Source: Asterias rubens
Taxonomy: Eukaryota > Echinodermata > Asteroidea > Forcipulatida > Asteriidae
Length of the DNA stretch: 64,000 bases
Assembly: GCF_902459465.1 (NCBI RefSeq)
Contig: NC_047071.1
Span: 8,698,098 to 8,762,097, forward strand
Direction of reading: 5' to 3'
A program made the position numbers and the translations under genes. The notes below the pieces were generated by a model. That model had not been told where the DNA came from, ran no database searches, and saw nothing but the letters and a program-made list of their open reading frames with translations. Numbering within the stretch: position 1 is the stretch's first letter; each line of letters opens with the position of its first letter. Of the stretch, positions 1 through 10,807 are shown piece by piece.

Positions 1-149
1 AAATATAATGATAGTAGAAAGCTTACCTGAAAATATTACTTGCTTAGGTGCTGTAGTTTTTGGGAAATGAGTAAGACAATGTCTTGTACATGTATTTATT
101 GTTGTATGATCATATTTGTTGGATCTTATTTTTTGACCTTTTAATTATT

Positions 150-240
150 TAAGTTTTTTTTTCTCGTTGTAAAGTGCCTGGGAGCATTTTTAATGGCGCT
201 ATAAATTTTTTTTTATTATTATTAGTATTATTATTATGAA
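150..240 (+). repeat. 3' tail of a SINE/LINE-like retroelement
   Basis: The stretch reads as the end of a retroposon: a GTAAAGTGCCTGGGAGCA-like block, then GGCGCTATAAA, then an (ATT)n tail. The same 'gcgctatata' ending recurs next to other SINE copies in this window (for example on the minus strand near 28070). The body is not recognisable upstream, so this is a 5'-truncated copy. Confidence 0.5.
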
Positions 241-1583
241 AATAATTTGCGTCTCACTGATCATGAGACGAAAATTATTTTAGCATGTCAAAATGTATTT
301 CATGACTTGTATTAATCATTTCTCAAAAGTTACAGCACCTCAGCAACTAATATTTTAAGATTGGTTTTCTACTATCTTCATGCGGTGCAAGGTTAATGTA
401 AATGTGTGGACATTGTGTTTTGTGTTACAAAAAGTACCCAAATCCTTGTAATAACTTGTACACTTAAAACAAAAATAATATTTGCAAAAATGTGTGATTT
501 GTGTCAGACTGCGTCAGTTCGTGGTACAAGCGACGAATTTACAAATGGTGACATTTTTGGATGAAAAATATTAGAAGAAAACATTTTTTGTTTGTTTTGG
601 CTTTGATGATGTTGATCATGAACTTCGCACTGAGTTTAACCATAATACATGTAAGGCAAAGACCAAAACCAAGCAAAACATTGTTTCAGACTGGGCGTGG
701 AAGGTACATGTAGTCCTTTCCATTACATCCAGCGTTTCACACACGGTTTTTAATTCTTTCTTACACTGGTGTCATAGATTATACACTGTACATTCCATAC
801 AATTCTTACTCAGGCTGTACAGTGTACACGCAATCATTCAAAAATGTATGCAATGCCAGGTGTGTGTATAAACACCTGACACACAACTATTTTCTGAAAT
901 ATTTGAAAGATTTGCTCGAGTGAATCTTGTGTTACTGCTCAGTAAAGGTAATGAAAAGGAAACACACTGTTCAGTCGGACCACTTTGACAAGACACACAT
1001 TCTTAAAATGTAGGCCTAAACTATTTAAAATATCTTTCAGTTTTGTTTTAAAACATTCAAGACATCCACAACATCGGAACAGAACAAGGAAACACGGACA
1101 CAATGGTGATGTGCTAAACAACTGTACAACACACATCATGTTCCTATAGAGCTGGTTTCATCAGAAGAAAAAAAAAAATCCTGCTCAGCAAAATTATCAT
1201 CAGATATGTAGGATGATATTTTGTCTGGTAACCTTGTTAGGGTTAGCACTTGCTCCAAGGTCAATTTTAACTTTGTGATTAAATTTTTTTTTATTTGTCA
1301 GTCCTTTTATGAAAGTGGGAAAAACATTGACTACAGGGCTCTGACATGTCTGACCTCACATTTTAAAATGCTGTTACTTGTGTTTGTATATACCCTTCCA
1401 GTGCAAAGTTTGTAACAGTCTAAGTTAAAAATAAATAAAAGTAAAATGTATAAAATAGGCCTAAATTTACAAAAAAAATTACCATGATTACAGAGATTAA
1501 AACTGAATGTAGATCCGTGTTAATTGAAATGAATCTTTCTCGCACTGCAGCACTTGTGCAGTGTACACTGCTTAAAAAAATAC
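241..1583. other. AT-rich stretch with no recognised gene
   Basis: I see only short chance open frames, homopolymer runs and no family resemblance. If the OTUD7 gene at 7410-7488 continues leftwards, this may be intron of that gene, but no later exon of it is visible here. Confidence 0.5.
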
Positions 1584-1945
1584 TTAAAGGGAAGGTACAC
1601 ATTTGGTAAGTACTCAAGTACTTAAAAACTGACTTGGTAAAGAGCATTGGAGTGCTGTTAATAGTATAAAACATTGTGCGAAACGGCCCCCTCTGAAGTA
1701 GCATTGATTTTGAAACAGAGGTAATTTCTCACTAAAACAATAAAAGACTTCTAGCTAGTCTTTTATTCCTATCTGAAAGCACACAAATGCGTCCAACAAG
1801 GGTGTTTTTTCTTTCATCATTTTCTCCCAACTCCGATGCCCAATTGAGCTCAAATTTTCACAGGTTTGTTATTTTCAAGGCCTATGTTGAGATACACCAA
1901 GTATACTGGTCTTTGGCAATTACCAATAGTGTACCTTCCCTTTAA
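1584..1945 (+). mobile_element. TTAA-flanked MITE, family A, B-type ends
   Basis: The element starts TTAA-AGGGAAGGTACAC and ends GTACCTTCCCT-TTAA. Its core is a hairpin (AATAAAAGACTTCTAGCTAG... and complement), followed by the family-wide blocks 'gaaagcacacaaat', 'aacaagggtgtttttt' and 'attgagctcaaattttcacaggtttgtta'. It has no coding capacity. The TTAA at both ends is the expected target duplication. Confidence 0.85.
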
Positions 1946-2054
1946 AACCTCATTACTTGAAAATGAAATCTATCTCATAAAAATATGGGCCTGTACATTT
2001 TTTAAGTTCCCTGAATTTGAGAGATATTTTATTATGTTAACAACATAAGTCTTT

Positions 2055-2262
2055 TTGAGGTATGGCGGACACAATGCTACAACACTGTAAAGTTGTGGTA
2101 AATTTGTGCGTATTGACCATAGAAATAGAACGTGTGTTGTTCTGTAAAGTGCACATTTTAGGCGACGCGGCGTTTACACGTAAACCTAATGACCACCAAC
2201 ATGATGAGCGTGGCATCAGTCGCGGCGTGTGATGCGCGCGTATCACGTCCGCCATACCTCAA
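2055..2262. mobile_element. 208-bp MITE with exact 16-bp terminal inverted repeats
   Basis: The left end TTGAGGTATGGCGGAC is the exact reverse complement of the right end GTCCGCCATACCTCAA. The interior is noncoding and GC-richer towards the right. No second copy is seen in the window and the superfamily is not clear. Confidence 0.7.
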
Positions 2263-2437
2263 CAAGGCTTATTGGACTTGTTTTACAGTTCGACTGAAGG
2301 CAAACATTCCTCTTTAGACAAATCATTCCCATTGTTGTCAATATCCAATGACAATGTTTCAAACTTCACTCTGAAACAGTATCAAACAATTTTAAAACTA
2401 TTTTTATGTGAGGTTAGACTGTAATTTGTTACCACCA

Positions 2438-2826
2438 TTAAAGGCATTGGACACTTTTGGTAATTGTCAAAGACTAGCCTTCACAGTTGGTGTATCTCAA
2501 CATATGCATAAAATAACAAACATGTGAAAATTTGAACTCAAACAGTCATCGAACTTGCGAGATAATAGTGAAAGGACAAAACACCCTTGTTACACAAAGT
2601 TGTGTGCGTTTACAGTAGATGGTTGATTTCGAGACCTCAAGTTCTAAACTTGAGGTCTCAAAATCAAATTTATGGAAAATAACTTCTTTTTCGAAAACTA
2701 TGGCACTTCAGAGGGAGCCATTTCTCACAATGTTTTATACCATCAACCTCTCCCCATTACTCGTCACCAAGAAAGGTTTTATGCTAATAATTATTTTGAG
2801 TAATTACCAATAGTGTCCACTGCCCT
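2438..2826 (-). mobile_element. TTAA MITE, family A
   Basis: Left end TTAA-AGGCATTGGACACT; the right end reads GTGTCCACTGCC and then diverges, so the right TTAA is lost. The order of internal blocks is reversed relative to 1584-1945. It contains the typical core hairpin built from 'gatttcgagacctcaa' and its complement. Confidence 0.85.
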
Positions 2827-3785
2827 CATAAGGACTCTATTTTATAAGAGTTCATCACAAGACAACTTAAATGTATTGAAGATTTCAGGGCTCCAATTTA
2901 CCCTGGACTACAGGACTATGAAGCCTGTGATTTTATCCCCTGGACAGCACTCAAGACCAGAAAAGTACAGCAGTCTTACGCTTTTCAATTGAATACAAAT
3001 ACAGTGCAATATCTTAAACAAAAACTATGATAAAATGTTGGCTTTGAGGCTGATAAAATACCTTTTAAATTTCTTGATTTAAAATAGATAGATACTTGGG
3101 GGCCATTCAGAAGTTGATGTTAAATATTTCTTCAACATTTTTTGGTGGGCAGGTCAAAAGATAACTGCCAAAAAAAGTGAAATTAAGTTTTTATTTTATT
3201 AAACTATTTTTACAAACAAAGAAGAAGAACAAAATACTAAGCTGGGCAAGATCAGCTTTACTAAACTCGATACAAAGTTGTTTGTTTAATCCAGGAAAAG
3301 CCACATAATTATTCGCTCAGTGCATCTGTACTGTACACAGATGATACTGTATTTACGTCTAAATGTTTGATTGAATGTCAACAGTCACTTTCATTCATTG
3401 TCAAATTAATCAACGCAGTACTGTACGTGATGTGTGTACCCGGCAGACAACTGTCACTGAGTGGGAGATACAGACATACATTTGTACCGTACATGTAAAT
3501 AAACTAATAAAAATGTTTAAATGTAAACAACTTCAAATGTTTACATCTGGAATATTGATTCCATGAACTTGAAGTCAATGCCTGAGAATTTTGAGTCGAT
3601 GATGAGAATGAGATGTTGGTCATACTGTACAAATTTAATTATTTGTTTTATACATGAGTTCAAAAATAGCCTACCCGGTACTGAATTAAAGGGTGTATGT
3701 AAGATATGACTTTAAAACAAAATACAACAAATCCCAGGTGATCTTACTTATAATTGGGCGTACTTTTTCAGAAATTTATTAATTG

Positions 3786-4165
3786 TTAAAGGCACTGTAC
3801 ACGTTTGGTAATTTTCAAAGACCAGTGTTCTCACTTGGTGTATCCCATAAAAGCATAAAATAACAAGCCTGTGAAAATTTGGGCTCAATTTGGGCTCGAA
3901 GTTGTGAGAATATGATGTAGAAAAAAACACCCTTGTTGGACGAATTTGTCTGCTTTCAGATAGGAATAAAAGACTTTTAGCTAGAAGTCTTTTATTATTT
4001 TAGTGAGAAAATATACCTCTTTCTCAAATACTACATTACTTCAGAGGCAGCCGCTTCCCACAATGTTTTATACTATCAACAGCTCTCCAATGCTCATTAC
4101 CAAGTCAGTTTTTAAGATAATATTTGTTTTGAGTAACTACCAAACGTCGTGTACCTTCCCTTTAA
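3786..4165 (-). mobile_element. TTAA MITE, family A, mixed ends
   Basis: TTAA-AGGCACTGTACACG on the left and GTACCTTCCCT-TTAA on the right: one A-type and one B-type end. The core is the AGACTTTTAGCTAGAAGTCT hairpin. Unit 2 of the surrounding duplication preserves the empty site (TTAAAGGGAATT, about 4916-4927), which confirms that TTAA is the duplicated target. Confidence 0.9.
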
Positions 4166-4409
4166 AGGGAATTATTTCTTTAATATGAAAGGTTTTATAT
4201 TGACATTTACTTTTAAGCAGAGTCCAAGCATTGAATAACAAGCATTTGGATGAATGTGGGACAGTGCCGGAACTCAACATGGATATAGACCTACATAAAG
4301 CAATTTGAAATGTCAAAATCTTTAATATTGATTTCATGATCTTGAAGTCATGCCTGAGAATTTTGAGTTGATAACGAAAATGAGATGTTGTCATACTGCA
4401 CAAATTTAA

Positions 4410-4785
4410 TTAAAGGAACACGTTGCCTTGGATCGGTCGAGTTGGTCTTTGAAAAGCGTTTGTATCCGTTTGTTACAAAATGCACATGGGTAGCTAGATG
4501 TTGTAAAAGTAGATAACAATGATCCACACAATCATGCCTCGAAATTGCATGGTTTTCCTTTTACCTCGTTGACTAACACAGTCTGCCATTTATGGGAGTC
4601 AAATTTTTGACTCGGGGACCATAAATGGCCGACCGTGTTAGTTCACAAAATAAAAGGAAAACATCGCAATTTGGAGGCAAATTTGTGTGGATCATTGTAT
4701 TCTACTTGTAAAACATCTTTCCAACCATGCATTTTATAACAAACGGTTACAAACGCTTTTTATAGACCAACTCGTCTGATCCAAT
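4410..4785. mobile_element. Foldback MITE family C (TTAA-AGGAACACG ends)
   Basis: It begins TTAA-AGGAACACGTTGCCTTGG and ends with the complement of that end, truncated after GATCCAA. The arms are about 180 bp and meet near 4600 around 'cagtctgccatttatggga / ccataaatggccgaccgtg'. It is inserted in unit 2 of the local duplication. A shorter copy lies at 58783. Confidence 0.8.
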
Positions 4786-5525
4786 ACTGAAATACAGCCT
4801 ACTGGAAATAAAGGAGTGTATGAAAATTGTGCATCACACATCTTAAAACAAAATATGAAAAAATCCCCAGAGAATTTACTTATTTGGACGTCATATTTTC
4901 AGAAATTTGTAATTATTAAAGGGAATTCTTTTTCAATTTGAAAGATTTTAATAACATTTTAGCAGAGTTTTAATAAAAACCATACGTAAGAGCGAAGCAT
5001 TTTGATGGGGACAGTGCAGGAACTCAACAATGTGTAGGACTCAGACCGCTAATGATGGTAAAATGTTTGAACATCTGAACATTATACATAATGTATACGT
5101 ACATGATGTAGGGGAAAAATTTGATTATAGTTACTCTATGATCACAACGTACAGTACAAATATTTGTACAGAACTTGTTGTACAAAACATAAAGTATGGT
5201 GAAATGTATGGAAGGCATAATACACACAACACAGTACGTATACAGCAAATCAAATCAGATTTAACCTTGAGCAAACAATGAACTTAATTCCAAGCCTTTT
5301 TTTCAACCCTGAATTGTTCATTGGTACTCACCATTGCTCATGGTCACTGATTAACAATAGACCCTACATATGACACATTCGTAGGTCTACTCCGTTAAAA
5401 TATGGCTGCACTATTGGCAATATGGTGTGACTACATATTTGTGGGCATTCACACAAATCAAAATGACCTTAAAAAAATTTGACCTGGAAGTGAAAAATAA
5501 ACAAACTCATTTAATTTGTAATTGA

Positions 5526-5586
5526 AGTCAGTTTTTGAGTTAATATTTGTTTTGAGTAATTACCAAACGTGTACCTTCCCTTTAAG
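5526..5586 (-). mobile_element. Fragment of family A MITE (one end)
   Basis: Only the outer 60 bp remain: 'gtcagtttttgagttaatattt', then a GTACCTTCCCT-TTAA right end. It abuts unrelated sequence on the left. Confidence 0.7.
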
Positions 5587-6199
5587 GCTCACTCCTATTT
5601 CGCAGTTAACCATGTAAACACACCATGGCCAGTTTTCAGGGCCCACTTTTTAAAGCTGCTTTAGAAGCAGAAAATACTGCTAAGCAACTTTGCTTGCTGA
5701 GCAAAACATGAGTGGAGCACCAGTTGCAACATTGCAAAGCAGAATGTTTGCTGTAACCAGTTTCTATCCACAAGTAACCAGTTTCTATCCACAAGGTTTC
5801 TTGTGGAAGTTTTTATGCTTATGTTCATGTACGTAGGCTTCCTATAATAGCTTACTTTGTAATACTTACATTTGACTGGGTTTTTATTTTATTTTTTTTG
5901 TTTTTCTTTCAGAAAATGTACTGTTCACTAAAAAAAACTGGTTAGCAATTGTTATGTTTCATATAATTAAAAAAAATATATAGTTGCTGAAAATATCCAC
6001 AATACACTTTTGATGTACAGGTACAATCAGTTTTGTGGAAATAAACTGTTATCTCTCAGCACAAATACCCTGCTGGATTTGCATGCCTAAACGGGAATTT
6101 AGCAGATTTTCAGAGTTTACACTGTAAAGTAAGTTGTACTAGTATGCAGACATGTGTGCCAAAAGTTCGCCGCTAGTGGAAGCTTTTCTTATGCCGCAC

Positions 6200-6985
6200 A
6201 AAATATGGTTTTGTTTGCATTGTCATATTAACATGTATATGTTTCTGAACAATAAAATAATTTTTTGATTTATAAGTTTAACAAAATAAATAAAGTTGTG
6301 TGGGGGTGACTCCGCCTACCCCTTTTGTTAAGTCAATCAAGGCAGACTTTGCCTCGATTGAACATCGAACACACGTACGTGCAAGTACATTCAAGTCCTA
6401 GCCGTGAGTTTGTACGTTTCAAAAAAGGTTTTTTTTTGTGCATTTTTCCGGCAATGTCGACCAGGTGTATTGCTGCTGTATGCAGCAAAACAACTAAAGA
6501 TGAGGGCAGTTTGCAAGTCTTCCCCAGCACTTTGCAGCAAACACTTCGAGCCGTTGTGCTTCGAGAATCCGGAATACACTACACATTTTGACATGAAGAG
6601 ATTCTTTTCTAAAACATGACGCCATCCCAAACATTTTCCCAGCTAGTGGGGAAGTCGAGGAAGGTACCTGAAAGACGTAATGAACCTAAAGGAGCATTTG
6701 CCTAACGTGAAAAAAATCAGGTATTGTTTCAACTTTTAGGGCATGTTTTTAGCTTGCGCCAAGCATCACTATCTTGTGTTGGCACTGCACGCGGTTCATT
6801 GCGCATCGATTGACGTCACGAACAGCGCCCTCTCGTGTCGGGCTTATTTTCAAATTTGTAAATAACATGAAAACTATTTTTTTTTAAACCTTAGTTAATT
6901 GTTTATTCATATTCCACGCATCAAAACACATATTTTAGTGACAAAAGCTTTATTTTGACAAAGTACCACTTCCAGGTGACTTTAA
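6200..6985. mobile_element. TTAA element carrying THAP remnants, copy 1
   Basis: The right end CACTTCCAGGTGACT-TTAA and about 170 bp inside it match the element at 23721-24302. The left side matches from about 6229 ('gaacaataaaa') through 'tgactccgcctacccctttt', but the left terminus is lost or diverged. The middle holds a broken THAP-domain reading frame. The shared ends make these the same family with different interiors. Confidence 0.65.
6454..6617 (+). pseudogene. Broken THAP-type zinc-finger domain
   Basis: Residues STRCIAAVCSKTTKDEGS resemble the start of THAP domains (C-x4-C), and another frame reads ALCSKHFEPLCFE, the usual C-x2-H plus 'HFEP.CFE' segment. Between the two cysteine pairs only about 20 residues remain, where the family has about 35-53, and a frame change is needed, so this is a deleted, shifted relic. 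THAP domains are DNA-binding modules common in transposases and host factors. The AVPTIF-like box is not visible. Confidence 0.6.
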
Positions 6986-7196
6986 AACAGAGCACATACA
7001 CAGCTCTCGGTGTTGTTGAGCATGTTGAGTCACGTCTGTTCGATAATACTGAATACAAAACAGGTAACTGGTACGTAGCATGCGACTGGTACGTATTATG
7101 TGAACGTTCACTCAAAAAGATTAGGCCTACCCGCTCCTCCCCAGTTACTCTACTCCGCACACACAAAATTAATTCCTTTCACAATGAAAATAATTT

Positions 7197-7441
7197 TACA
7201 GACACCTGTGAATGCTGAAATAAACATGAATCAAAAGCAAGGAATTGAGTACCTGCAAGAAGATCTGTGGCCAGACCAGGTTCACTCACAAAGGACCCCA
7301 ATCCTCCCCAATTCATGAAGTTAGGCCTACAGATAGTAGCAAGTAAAAATGTTTACAGACACGTATGGCCTAAACCTGTGAATGCTGAAATAAACAAATC
7401 AAAAGCTACCTGCAAGAAGATCTTGGGCCAGACCAGGTTCG
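7197..7441 (-). repeat. Partial tandem duplication of OTUD7 exon 1 and start of its intron
   Basis: Two blocks, about 7197-7285 and 7350-7441, share 'cctgtgaatgctgaaataaac', 'aatcaaaagc' and 'acctgcaagaagatct.gg.ccagaccaggttc'. On the minus strand this is the last 35 or so bases of exon 1, the GT donor and the first 60 or so bases of the intron. The copy nearer 7488 continues the real exon; the copy at 7252-7285 lacks the exon's 5' half. Confidence 0.75.
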
Positions 7442-7488
7442 GCTCCAGTCACCTCCACAAACCGTGCAAGGATAGATCTGCGATCCAT
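7410..7488 (-). CDS. OTUD7: First coding exon of an OTUD7/Cezanne-like deubiquitinase (partial gene)
   Basis: The exon starts at an ATG in a good context (GCCATGG on the minus strand) and runs 79 bases to a donor at 7409 (CAG|GTAGCT), ending in phase 1. It encodes 26 residues beginning MDRRSILARFVEVTG and continuing AEPGLAQDLLA. Vertebrate OTUD7A/OTUD7B begin with a UBA-like segment containing TGAEPGLARDLLEG, and the match here is nearly complete. The phase-1 end fits the glycine that follows in that family. OTUD7 proteins are OTU-fold deubiquitinases (OTUD7B prefers Lys11-linked chains and restrains NF-kB signalling), and the UBA binds ubiquitin. No OTU catalytic exon is visible between here and position 1, so at least 7.4 kb of intron or off-window sequence follows. 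A or B paralogy cannot be assigned. Confidence 0.72.
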
Positions 7489-8937
7489 GGCTGTCCAATA
7501 CAACCAATCAATCTAATCAAGTCATGCACAGATCCAACGTCACGTACACAGAAACTCCAATTGACGAGCTGGCTGTCCTGACTGGGGAGGGGTAGGCCTT
7601 GACCAACCAACATCCAGCCTCTCTCATGCCACTAGTTAGTCGTCTTACTGGATGTCAAATTGCGCTTCTGTACGAGTTTTCCCACTTTAGGTGCTGTATT
7701 TCATTAAAGAAATCAGCTGCTGTGAAAATGACAGAGAATTGTTTGAATTATTCAAGGTCTAAGAAATTCATCAACTGCACGGGCTGAAATTGTTTTTTTT
7801 TTAGTCTTTAAAAAGACTTTCCAGTTGAAATAAAATTGTAGTGCTGAGTGCTGCAGGATGGGAGGGGTTGGGATTTATCAATGATCAGGAAAAAATATGA
7901 CTCAAGGCCATTGCCTCTTCTCGCCCTGACTCTATTTTCTCAAAGAGGTTTCAAAGTTATTTGTGCCGTCTAGTGCCATCCCGAAGGAAATTTCATAATG
8001 GTCATCAACATATTTTATGGTACCAGGTGGAAATTTAATTTGGGCGTTGTATGTAATTGTAATGCATACGTAGTAGGCCTATAACTCATTTTCTAAGCAT
8101 AGAAAAAATATGTTAAATTTGCATCGGGGATAAAGAAAAAATAGTTGTAGAAAAAATAGTTCTGATAATTTCAAAACATTTTCATAATAAATTAATCACA
8201 AATCACAAATTGTTCCCTGAAAAAAGGGTATAAATCGATGTAAATTAACAAGTCCATGCTTGCCATGCACTATATGCAGAGCCTCGATCCAGCCCACAAC
8301 AAACCAGGAACAGCAATCCAGAATGAACAGGTGAAGTGCACATGACTAATGACTTGTCAGATATTAATGCACAAAAACTAATATTGATGTCTTACGCCAA
8401 CTACTGAGGGTTTCAACTGATTTCGCCATAGGGATAACACAGAATTGTTTATTACACCATGCCATAACGGTATTGCAAAGGAAGAAAAAGGGGGCACGCC
8501 AGTCAACCACTAAGGAAAAAACCCTCTGTCTACACACCGACAGTATGATCAAATTATCCAAGTTCTATTTGATAAACAACTCTTCTTTTTTTTTTTCTTC
8601 TTTTTTTTTTCCTGCAAAGAATAGCCTATGAAGCTTACAATTAAGTCTTTGTAGTATCATTTTAATGGAAGCTACATGTATAGGCTCTACCTAGTACATT
8701 TTTCAAATAAAATGACAGAAAATAAAATTCAATTAATTCCCTTGCATGCCTGGCTGCTAAATCTCAACCAATGTGACTTTGTCATTGTTTTTAACCCATG
8801 AAATTAACACTGTTAACACTGTTAACAGCCTGTCCACATGTAGAGCAAGTATGTGGATCAATATTCTCAGGGTTTGTGAAAACCAAAACAAAAGCCTCCA
8901 GACTTATCACAACACATCTCTTCTCCTTTAAAGGCAG
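7489..8937. other. Upstream region of OTUD7; no gene seen
   Basis: This holds the presumed 5' UTR and promoter of the minus-strand OTUD7 gene. I see no TATA box that I can defend. It contains pyrimidine runs (8584-8610) and no recognised repeats or coding segments. Confidence 0.4.
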
Positions 8938-9262
8938 TGGACCGTCACTATTGGTAGTTACTCAAAATAACTATATTACATGTAGCATAAAACTTTACTT
9001 GGTAGTGAGTAATGAGGAGCTGTAGTATAAATTTTCCACGAATTTGATTTCGAGACCTCAGAATTACATTTTGAGGTCTTGAAATCAAGCATCTGAAAGC
9101 ACACAACTTCGTGAGACAAGGGTGTTTTTTCTTTCATTATTATCTCGCAACTTCGACGACCAATTGAGCTCAAATTTTTACAGGTTTGTTACTTTATGAT
9201 ATTGTTGAGATACACCAAGTGAGACTGGTCTTTGACAATTACCAAGTGTCCAGTGTCTTTAA
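8938..9262 (+). mobile_element. TTAA MITE, family A
   Basis: TTAA-AGGCAGTGGACCGTCACT on the left, GTGTCCAGTGTCT-TTAA on the right. The core hairpin 'gatttcgagacctcaga...tgaggtcttgaaatc' is intact, but the middle is shortened because part of the 'ggctccctctgaagtaa' block is missing. Confidence 0.88.
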
Positions 9263-9715
9263 AAACAAAGCTTTATCGATGTCAATACACATATTTATTA
9301 ATATCAAACCATATTATTTTTATTATCACTCTAGCCTAAGATCGGTTTACTACTTTTAAATTATTTCTAGCAGAAACATGAGTTAGCTACAATGTAGCAC
9401 AACCTGTCTCCCCATTAATAATTACCACTAAGTTGACTCCAGTCTACATGGTCTAGCCTGTTGTCATAGCAGTCAATGGAAGCTTTTAACTACCCATGGA
9501 GGTCAGTTCAGCTAACATTGTCATCAAATCATTTCTGTTTGTGACAATTTTGCAAACAACAGCCAGTCACTTGACTTTTCAGTAACTGATTCAATGATGG
9601 GATAATTGGCTACTCTTAGACGCAATGTACAATGCTCATGTCAAGCATGATAGATTTACATTACAATATTACACAACAATGTCCAGGAGATTTAAAAAAA
9701 AAAATTAGGGTTGAA

Positions 9716-9890
9716 AAAAGAATTGACTGGAGTGGGATTCGAACCAACGACCTTTGGATTAACGTGCCGGCGATCTACCAACTGAGCTATCTAGCCCTAT
9801 ATTGGCAGTGTCCCTATTTTGTCAATATCTTTGTTCGGGGGTGCCAGTCAGAAGCCATACAACCGTTAACTGCCATCTAGCCAGGGATCA
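9716..9890 (-). mobile_element. tRNA-derived SINE, type 1
   Basis: On the minus strand it has an A-box-like TAGCTCAGTTGGTAGA and a B-box GGTTCGAATCC spaced as in a tRNA, then a non-tRNA body beginning (plus strand) 'ctatattggcagtgtccc' and 'gtcaatatctttgttcgggg'. The acceptor stem does not pair, so it is not a functional tRNA gene. The same body follows the tRNA-like heads at 25040, 32645 and 37598. Confidence 0.75.
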
Positions 9891-9928
9891 CACCCAAATT
9901 ATGATACAACCTGGGAAGCGATAGCCAG

Positions 9929-10020
9929 GGATGTTTTTTCTTCCAATATTGTATCTCGCAACTTCGCCGATCAATTGAGTTCAAATTTTCACAGTTTTAT
10001 TTTGTGCCTATGTTGAGATT
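9929..10020 (+). mobile_element. Fragment of family A MITE
   Basis: Only the internal blocks 'ggatgttttttctt', 'tctcgcaacttcg' and 'caattgagttcaaattttcacag' are left, without either terminus. Confidence 0.65.
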
Positions 10021-10102
10021 TAAATAATAACAAGATTCACAATAGGCAGAGTATCTATACCACAAACTCCACTATTGAGAAAGCATAATTTACATACGTA
10101 GC

Positions 10103-10414
10103 TTAAAGGGAGTGTACACTATTGGTAATTACTCAAAATAATTATTAGCATAAAACCTTTATAGGTGACAAGTAATGGGGAGAGGCTGATGGTATAAAAC
10201 ATTGTACGAATTTGATTTCTAGACCTAAAGTTCTACCATCTAAACGCACACAACTTCGTGTGACAAAGGATGTTTTTTCTTTCATTCTTATCTCGCAAGT
10301 TCGATGCCGATTGAGCTCAAATTTTCACAGGTTTGTTATTTTATGCATATGTTGAGAAACACCAACTGTGAAGGCTAGTCTTTGACAATTACCAATAGTG
10401 TACACTGCCTTTAA
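10103..10414 (+). mobile_element. TTAA MITE, family A (short form)
   Basis: TTAA-AGGGAGTGTACACTATTGG on the left and GTGTACACTGCCT-TTAA on the right. The core hairpin is reduced to one arm ('gatttctagacctaaag'), giving 312 bp. Confidence 0.88.
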
Positions 10415-10588
10415 CTGCTTACCAACCCAATGGACCCATGGCATGTGATATAATTAATTTATGAAATTTTATTCCACAAAGAGAAAACACTTTACAACAG
10501 AGCAATAAATGTATGCAAAAAAAAAAAAACATTAAAATTAAAAAGGCCCTCAGCATTTGCGAAATTTGTGTCTTATTTTACAAAAGAG

Positions 10589-10807
10589 TTAAGGCACTGG
10601 ACACTATTGGTAATATTACTCAAAATAGTTGTTAGCATAAAAAGTTACTTGGTAACAAGCAATCAAGCAATGGAGAAATATTTTAAAGTAGTTTTTGAGG
10701 AAGAAGTAATTTTCCACTAAAATGTTTGAATTTGATTTTGAGACCTCAGAATTAGATTTTTAGGTCCCCAAATCAAGCATCTGAAAGCACACAACTTCAG
10801 TGACAAG
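10589..10807 (+). mobile_element. Truncated family A MITE
   Basis: It starts TTAA-GGCACTGGACACT (one A lost) and is intact through 'gaaagcacacaacttcagtgacaag', then stops exactly where the next TIR element begins at 10808. The missing right half is not found beyond that element. Confidence 0.8.

Larger units (their letters stand above)
3549..5034. repeat. Diverged tandem duplication (two units)
   Basis: Unit 1 covers 3549-3785 plus 4166-4290; unit 2 covers about 4322-4409 plus 4786-5034. Shared landmarks in the same order are 'gcctgagaattttgagt', 'gagatgttg.tcatactg', 'cttaaaacaaaata', 'tttcagaaatt' and 'gacagtgc.ggaactcaac'. Each unit is split by a different MITE, so the duplication predates both insertions. 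Confidence 0.75.

Noticed and set aside
9726..9797. tRNA-like sequence with A and B boxes (minus strand)
   Set aside because: The acceptor stem does not pair and a SINE body follows; the same head recurs in three other copies, so it is a SINE and not a tRNA gene.
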